From Lantana camara (taxonomy: Eukaryota; Streptophyta; Magnoliopsida; Lamiales; Verbenaceae): a DNA stretch of 64,000 bases. Every line of letters begins with the position of its first letter. Position 1 is the first letter of the stretch. The notes beneath the pieces are model-generated. The model ran no database searches. It had not been told where the DNA came from and saw only the letters and a program-made list of their open reading frames with translations. Position numbers and translations under genes: made by a program. The stretch covers positions 24,360,001 to 24,424,000 of the forward strand of contig CM074864.1 in NCBI GenBank assembly GCA_037501455.1. The letters run 5' to 3'. Positions 57,948 to 64,000 of this stretch are shown piece by piece.

Positions 57948-59102
57948 CTTGCAGAATGAAGTGATCAGGGGATGTTTGTGTAATTTTATTCCTTTTCGTT
58001 TATGATTCGCGCGAACCTTAATTACGTAATTGATGTGCAATTTGATTGATTGTTAATATGTAATTACTTGATTATGAATACCTTGATACCTGAATATGCA
58101 ATTTGTTCGGTTATTATCAATGTGATATTGAATTGAAGATTTAATGATTTAATGATTATGAACGAATACGGTCTCGCCGTATATAGACTAAATTGAGCGT
58201 TTATGAATTTATGTAAACTTGATTGTACTCATGATCATAACCATCTCATGTTATTGTTTCATATGCATCTCATAGCACGTTTATTGCATTATCGGGCATC
58301 AAATATGGTCATTTGAGTCTCACACTACTTTTATTGAACAGATCTTGGTCCAATAGGAGACGAGGCCAGGCAGTGAGGTCTTTGTTCCATTCTTTGATCC
58401 ACCACGTGGGTTTTTCTTCTATTAGTTAACTAATGGCCCGATATACCCAATGTGTAAGATTTTGGCCAAAAGTATAAATCCCTGTATACTAGTTCCACCA
58501 AACTACGGTGATACCGGACTTCACTTGGAGATTAGTGAAGGATGGGAACCGGGGTTTTGGGGATTCATGTACCCCACTAGCCATAATGAATGGGCGGCCG
58601 GGCCTTGCAAACCCGTCCACTAACCGGAGGAAAAAGGAGTAAATGAATGATTGAACGAACGATCAATGAATGAGCATAAAAAATTATATGTATGTGATCA
58701 CTAATGACTAAATGATAATGATACACGAGGTAAAGGTTGGAGATTTAGCCACTCGCCGGCTCACGATTAACCTAATGATTTAAATGATTGTTAGAATCCC
58801 CGTTCATTGCTTCTCTTGTTTTACCTACTTGGGGAAAGTGTTAGTAAAACCTTGATTGGGATTATAGCTTGCATGTTTGTGTTTAATTTTCGCAATACCT
58901 ACCAATGATGCCTGTTTTATACCCACCAGTAAGACTGAACCTGGAATTAGTTTTCAGTGGTCTTTTGCAGGTGGGAAGTGTTAGGCGGGAATACGAATCT
59001 TGGAGAGTCTTGTATTAGTGTCTAGAATTTCTTTATGTATACACTCATACTCATATCATTTCGGACCTTAGGTATATTTGGAGCGTGTATGAGGCCATAA
59101 GG

Positions 59103-59904
59103 TAGGGATGTAAACGAGCTGAGCCGAGTCGAGCTTTTTACTGGTTCGGGCTCGGGCTCGGCCCTCAAATTCATGGTTCGGGTTCGACTTGCGAGCCTAC
59201 GAGCTACGCAGAACATGGCTCGGGCTCGGCTCGGACTAAGGCCTGGCTTGGCTCGCGAGCCTTTCGAAGCCATAAAGAACCTTGACCAAAAACAAAAAAA
59301 ATGCAGGGAAAAATAACCATCAACGGAGTACTGCAAAGCAAAGAAAATGTAAAAAGCAAGAATTCATTCACTGCATAGAAAGAAAATGTACAATATACAT
59401 AGCAAGAAGCATAAAATACAAAGCAAGAAAATTGAACAAAAAATCTAAAAGAAGTAAACAATCAGGAAAAAATGGGAAGAAAATAAAAAAAAAAATAAAA
59501 AATTAGAGATCCAAATCAGATCTGGTTGAAGATCTGACCAGATTTGGTTTTCAAGAAAAGAAAAAAATCGACTTCAAGTCACCGGTTGAGGTCGTCTTCG
59601 GTTGGTCGCCAGACAGTGGATACGTTTTCTGAAGGCTTCTACGACGGACGATGTGGATTCTTCTTTCAAAGGCGCACAAGATGATAGCTGTCGGTGATGG
59701 TCGCGTCTTGAAAGTCTGGTAAACGGCGGCGGTGCCTAGAGCATGGTGGTGGTGGAAGCTTGAAGAAGGCGTGGCGGTGGCGGCGGTTTGAAGAAGTCGT
59801 GGTGGTGGCAGCCTTGAGATCAAGCGGCGGAGGTTTTCAAAATGGGTGTGAGAAATTCTTTTTTTCTTTTTTTTCTAGGTGAATGAGACGGCCAGTAGAT
59901 AATA

Positions 59905-59954
<50 letters not shown>

Positions 59955-60142
59955 ATGTATTATGTATTTATTTATATTACCAAGTTCGTGAGCTGGCTCG
60001 CGAGCCTCGAGCCACAAATAAAAGGGTCCGGGCTTGGTTTGTGAACTGGGCAAGCCGAGCCGAGCACTACGAACCCAAGCGCGAGCTTTCACCGAGCCGG
60101 CTTGCTAAGCTCGCAAGCCGGCTCGGCTCAATTACACCCCTA
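59103..60142. mobile_element. Non-autonomous hAT-type DNA transposon (1040 bp)
   Basis: The ends are inverted: TAGGGATGTAAACGAGC at the left and, on the other strand at the right, TAGGGGTGTAATTGAGC. It is flanked by a perfect 8-bp target duplication CCATAAGG (59095-59102 and 60143-60150), the hAT hallmark. The subterminal 100-150 bp on both sides are packed with GAGCC/GGCTC and CTCGCGAGC words, typical transposase-binding regions of hAT elements. No transposase frame is present. The interior has a purine-rich stretch (59280-59515), a GGTGGTGGCGG-type stretch (59710-59815) and a (TA)n run (59910-59946). Confidence 0.93.
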
Positions 60143-60395
60143 CCATAAGGCCATTGAATCATCACTTTTGTAATTATGTGAAGAGCATTTTGAGGTATAT
60201 ATATATATATGAAAGGTTATGCTTCCGCGTATGATGCTTGCTCTGTTTAATTTATGGTCGAATGTCTGGTTAAGGGTTGGTCCCGCTATGTCCACGTTCG
60301 CCTCGATTTGACACGTGTATGGAAATTCCATTTCATACAGGGGTCGGGTCGGGTCTTGGTACGGGGGATGTATCGTCTTGCGCTCGGGCATTACA

Positions 60396-60934
60396 TGAAT
60401 GAAATATTGTTTCAATTTACACTTAAATATAAAATGTAAGTATTAAATTAAATTAAAATTTTTCAAATTAAAAAATACAAATTTGACCACATTACATGTA
60501 TATCATTACACTTTCAATATCATTACAAATTACAATATACCCCCCAAAGATAGACTTGATAATTTTAAAAATAATATTGCTAACTTCATTAAGATTTAAC
60601 ATCGTAATTAACAAAACAATTTGTGAAAGAGAATATAAACTTTCAGGGGGTGTCTGAAATTTCATCAAACTTCATGGAGGAATCCATATTTTCATCATAA
60701 CTCGGGGGAGTTCGTAATTATCCCAAAATGATAAATTGATACTGTAGTATAAAATTTACTATCGATAAAAGTAAGCTTAATCTTCAAATACTAGATGCGA
60801 ATACCTCAAAAATGAAACGATCATGAAACCTTCAAAAACAATGACCAAATCATACTAAACTAAGTTGCAAAAAATCAGATTCATAACCTCATACCTCAAA
60901 AAGAACATCATCGTCTACAAAAATAAATGGACTC
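60396..60934. other. Downstream flank and probable 3' untranslated region of UROD
   Basis: AT-rich DNA between the end of Gypsy H and the UROD stop codon. The UROD 3' UTR must lie in its upper part; no clear polyadenylation signal was seen. A repeat-like patch (60530-60720), with words such as 'aattacaatataccccc' and 'gggggagttcgtaatta', resembles patches in the UROD introns. Confidence 0.5.
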
Positions 60935-63900
60935 TCAAGAAACAGCATTGTTGGCCCCAACTGCATTGACTTGGCTACTAAAGTCGAAGCTTCTTGCAAC
61001 ATCAAAGAAATGAGCAACTGCTTCCTCTGGAGTACCAACAAGAACTCCATGCCCCAGATTCAGTATGTGACCCTTCGTCCCGGCACAACTTACAACCCTA
61101 ACAAGCCACATCGAATCTTATTACACCGATGATATAAGTTGTTAGTTATCTATACTATTATATTAAGCGAGAGACCCAAGTTTGGTCTCTTGGAGTTTAA
61201 AATTATTATTTATATATTTATCAATTAATTTCCATCAAACTTTATCTCTTGCACATCTTCTTAACTTCTCTTTTCTCTCTCATCACTCCTCTTCTTAACT
61301 TCTCTTTTCTTTTTCATCATTTGCATTCTTTTTCTTTTCCTTTTTATATAATTTTTATCACTTTCCACTTATATTTTAAATTTTTATAATTACTAATATG
61401 ACATTATCATATGATGCCTATCAATTTATTTATCATAATTCAATGACTATTAAAAATAATTATAAAATATATATTTAATAAAAACAATTAATTTTAATAT
61501 ATTTATACAATAATTATTTTTTATTTGTACATGCACCGAATGTGCAGAATTGCTAGTTATGTATTAAGATCTAAGAGGTTGATTACATTTTCCTCCCCTG
61601 AGATTTTGTGTAATTACACAAACTTCCCCTCGTGGTTTTAGAATTACAAAAATAACCCTCCTTTTTCCATCATTTAACTGAACCGTGGCTGACAGAAGGG
61701 GTAACTGTAAGGTGGAGATAATTTACAGGGGATGTATGTGTAAATTTGTAATCAAAAGGGGAATTGTGCCGCCATAGTTACAAGGGAGTTGAATGAACTC
61801 TCGGTACTATAGCTTAGCAATATCTCATGAGGGTTAAGTGGAGTAATAATTGGATAAACAGAAAGCATGGAAAAGAGACCATCACCCCTCCGAAGACACA
61901 TAAATCTCACCAGCACCCACAATTGGCTCAATTAAAGTGAACTCAGAAAATGAATCGAGTTTTGTTTTGACAAACCTTTTTATTTCATCGGTTATTGCAG
62001 GAAGAGGAGAAAATAGGCAGGCAGGGTCCACATTTCCTTGTATGCTGATGTCATTTCCAAGACGGTTCCTTCCATCAGCCATATCCACAGTCCAATCAAG
62101 CCCAATCACATCAACTCCAGTTCCTTTCATCCGCTCAAGAAGTCCACCATTTCCATTTATATAAAGTACTAGCGGTGTAAGAGGGCATTTCTGCTTAACT
62201 ATACTTACTATCTGCATTCACTAACGTAAATAGCACTCAGAAAGGCGAAGAAAATAGAAAACATATATAAGGAAGACAATGACTAGTTCATGCATACAAA
62301 ATAAGCAATAAATATAGCAATCTCCTTCCAATTATATACAATTAAGACAAAAATCTCCTCTTATTATTTTTTTTTTTAATTTAAGCGTTCTTGTTTAAAA
62401 AATTAGATGTGCCTCCCCTGTGACTTATTTTCACCTGCAGATACCTCCAGTTGGTAATATACATTGAATGATGTTATAGATTCAAGTATTAGCAAAATTT
62501 TCAAACTGTTCTTGCAAATACTACTCAATTTTTCCAAGTTACTGAAGGATTTTTTTTTTTTTTTTTTTTTTTTTGGATAGTATTTCAATGATCAAAAGGG
62601 GTTGTTTTGTAATTATGAAACTGCGAGGCGAAGTTTGAATAACTACATTAGCGTAGAGGGGGAATTTCGAGGCAACAAACCTAATTAAACATTCGTGATT
62701 TTGTGGAGAGATCACTAATTTAAAGAATTGCAGACCCAATTAAATATTAATTTAATTAAAAGTATATAAATAAGAAAAGTAAAATACAAATCACCTCGTT
62801 GATGTAGGGCTTAGACCACTTGTCCCACATGTCAGGTGGCAATTGTCCACCCCATGAATCAAATATTTGTATGCAATGAGCTCCAGCCTTCACTTGATAC
62901 ACAATATATTCAGCTATTGCTGTTGTCAAATGGGATAGAAGTTTTCTTAGCAAATCCGGTGCTGTATGGCACATACTCTTTATTGTTGTATATGTTCGAG
63001 TAGTTCCCCCTTCAACTATATATGTAGCAATTGTCCATGGAGCTCCCACAAATCCCAATACTGCAGCCTCATTTCCTACCTAAAATGGAGAAGAATTAGG
63101 CCCGGGCTTCCATAGAATACAGAATAATTACAATCCCTTCTGTAACTGTGTGTCATTACAAAATCCACCTTCATGGTTTTAGAATATAACTTGTTTCCAA
63201 AACCTTCTTCAATATATAACAATTAATAAAAGAAAGTAATTACAGGGACCTCCCCTCTAGCTTTGACCTTTATCAATTCACCACAACCCCCTTCCAACCC
63301 AAAGTATGGCAAGGGAATCATAAAGGTTTAATAGCACTTTCCTCGAGTTTTGGCTAGTTGTCAGAGAAAATGACGACATCATCAAAAGGTTTACAGAAAA
63401 TTCCCATTTTACCCAGTTCAGAAATTATTTTCTGACTAAAATACCATTTGTAACAAGATATCATCACAGACCTCCCTCTAGCTTTGACCTTTAGCAAATT
63501 GCCATCATGCAGTTTCTAAAGGAAAATGATGAGATGATCAAAATTTTCACCGAAAATTCCTATTTTTCCCCTGTGCCAACGATATTTCTTTGACTAAATA
63601 CCCTTTTCTAACAAAATATAATTCCAGTTCAGTGGTAAAGCAGGACTAACCAGTTTCTTCAATATTCTAAGAGATGCTCCAACAAAATGGAGCTTTTCCA
63701 AATCAATAGGGTGCAATACTTTCAAGTCATCTTCAGAACGGATAGGAGACTGTATAACCGGGCCTCGCACCTCTTCTATGTCAAAAGGGACACCAAATGC
63801 AGGAAGAGGAGTTAGAATGTCAGAGAAAAGAATAACCCCATCAGGTCGAAAAGCTTCCCAAGGTTGCAAAGAAATTTGCACAATGAGATCAGTTGTCTCT

Positions 63901-64000
63901 GATCTCTCTCTGAAGGATGGATATTTCTCTGCAAGCTTTCTATAAACAGCCATATACCTTCCAGCTTGACGCATCATCCATGCAGGAGGTCGATTAACCG
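60935..64000 (-). CDS. HEME: Uroporphyrinogen decarboxylase, chloroplast type (3' four exons; gene continues past 64000)
   Basis: UROD removes the four acetate carboxyl groups of uroporphyrinogen III to give coproporphyrinogen III in plastid haem and chlorophyll synthesis. Exons on the minus strand are >64000-63651, 63079-62795, 62211-61976 and 61097-60935 (stop TGA 60937-60935), 1034 nt in all. Every intron begins GT and ends AG and the frame stays open. Exon one carries the family signature [14 protein letters not shown], with the substrate-binding Arg pair, and FSDILTP, with the catalytic Asp. Exon two carries the second signature [16 protein letters not shown]. Exon three has [12 protein letters not shown] and [10 protein letters not shown]. 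The last has [10 protein letters not shown] with the conserved His. About 344 codons are visible; the transit peptide and N-terminus lie outside. No lesion was seen, so it looks functional. Plants often have two copies, and which this is cannot be told. Confidence 0.96.
61149..61557 (+). mobile_element. Non-autonomous Helitron-like element in the last UROD intron (409 bp)
   Basis: Begins TCTATACTATTATATTAA and ends CTAGT, the classic plant Helitron termini. A short hairpin (GCAC/GTGC around 61532-61546) precedes the CTAGT by about 7 bp. It sits between A (61148) and T (61558), the Helitron target, without target duplication. It codes for nothing. The body is AT-rich with a CT-rich segment (61255-61330). 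It lies in the 878-bp intron between the third and last visible exons, away from the splice sites. Confidence 0.85.
61560..61800. repeat. Short dispersed repeat patch in UROD intron
   Basis: Words such as 'tgtaattacacaaacttcccct', 'ttttagaattacaaaaataaccctcc' and 'gtaaatttgtaatcaaaaggggaa' resemble patches at 62400-62690, 63110-63270 and 60530-60720. This suggests a dispersed repeat (possibly a MITE) inserted several times around this gene. Ends could not be defined. Confidence 0.4.
62550..62574. repeat. Run of 25 T in UROD intron
   Basis: A homopolymer in the intron between the second and third visible exons (62212-62794), beside a dispersed-repeat patch. On the gene's strand it is poly-A. 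Confidence 0.95.
63247..63620. repeat. Diverged tandem duplication in UROD intron
   Basis: Two blocks, about 63247-63460 and 63470-63620, share the ordered words 'ctctagctttgaccttta', 'aaaatgacgacatcatcaaaa' (second copy aaaatgatgagatgatcaaaa), 'cagaaaattcccattttaccc', 'tgactaaaatacca' and 'tctaacaaaata'. The second block ends close to the exon at 63651. Confidence 0.7.

Larger units (their letters stand above)
56541..60395 (+). repeat. 3' LTR of Gypsy H with a hAT insertion
   Basis: Starts TGGAACGCCCCGC (a mutated TGTAACGCC) and ends GGGCATTACA at 60395. Without the hAT element and its duplication it is about 2.8 kb. It has a donor-like CCAAG|GTGAG (57250), a palindrome cluster (57737-57947), a TTTTGCAG|GTGG acceptor-like site (58963-58970) and the 'taggcgggaat' block (58982). 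The bases after it are TGAAT; the matching left duplication has been lost with the 5' part. Confidence 0.88.

Noticed and set aside
59282..59506. Lys-rich 74-codon frame inside the hAT element
   Set aside because: A-rich low-complexity sequence with no transposase or other motif.
1..64000. tRNA, rRNA, organelle insertions or virus-derived integrations
   Set aside because: No tRNA cloverleaf, rRNA-like or plastid gene sequence was seen. All reverse transcriptase sequences are flanked by Copia or Gypsy LTR features, so a pararetrovirus origin is not supported.

Overview
The window is nuclear DNA from a flowering plant. Nearly all of it (about 1-60400) is a pile of nested, mostly broken LTR retrotransposons. 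The only host gene is at the right edge: the 3' part of a chloroplast-type uroporphyrinogen decarboxylase gene (UROD/HEME) on the minus strand, four exons with GT-AG introns (60935 to beyond 64000). The species cannot be named from the sequence.

Left block (1-26015). Copia element A (minus, <1-8110) sits in the LTR of a Gypsy element J (8111-10784). J ends exactly against the RNase H remnant of a plus-strand Copia element I (10785-13534). I ends inside a reversed Gypsy LTR fragment N (13535-14359). N is also hit by Gypsy element E, whose 5' LTR starts at 14360. E's LTR was split 5 bp before its end by Copia element B (17661-26015, minus), with target duplication GGGTG on both sides.

Middle block (26016-40405). 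E's primer-binding site and gag follow B. They are split by a young Gypsy/Tekay-like element D (26347-36436; target duplication CAACT; two LTRs of exactly 2651 bp, about 0.6% different by eye). D is recent but its reading frame has three lesions. E's gag then runs into reversed LTR fragments K and L (37233-39809) and an AT-rich region with a degenerate AATACCTTATTTTGAA-type repeat.

Right block (40406-60395). Gypsy element F (about 40905-50310) has a decayed interior and LTRs with patchwork divergence suggesting gene conversion. After about 1.1 kb of unassigned DNA, the LTR of element G (51410-53964) is fused in mid-sequence to the pol of element H (53965-56495), followed by H's 3' LTR (56541-60395). 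H's LTR carries a 1040-bp non-autonomous hAT element with a perfect 8-bp target duplication. UROD begins 540 bp further on, and its last intron holds a 409-bp Helitron-like element.

The most interesting pattern is inside the Gypsy LTRs. Each family carries, at the same relative position, a cluster of short GC-centred palindromes. The palindrome word differs between families while the surrounding text is related. The LTRs also share splice-like signals: a donor near the likely leader, a 53-82 nt mini-exon, a second acceptor, and a CAG|G directly before the gag ATG. This could mean a spliced leader that removes the palindrome cluster and the primer-binding site. It is a hypothesis that RNA data could test. 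All coordinates, alignments and counts were made by eye.
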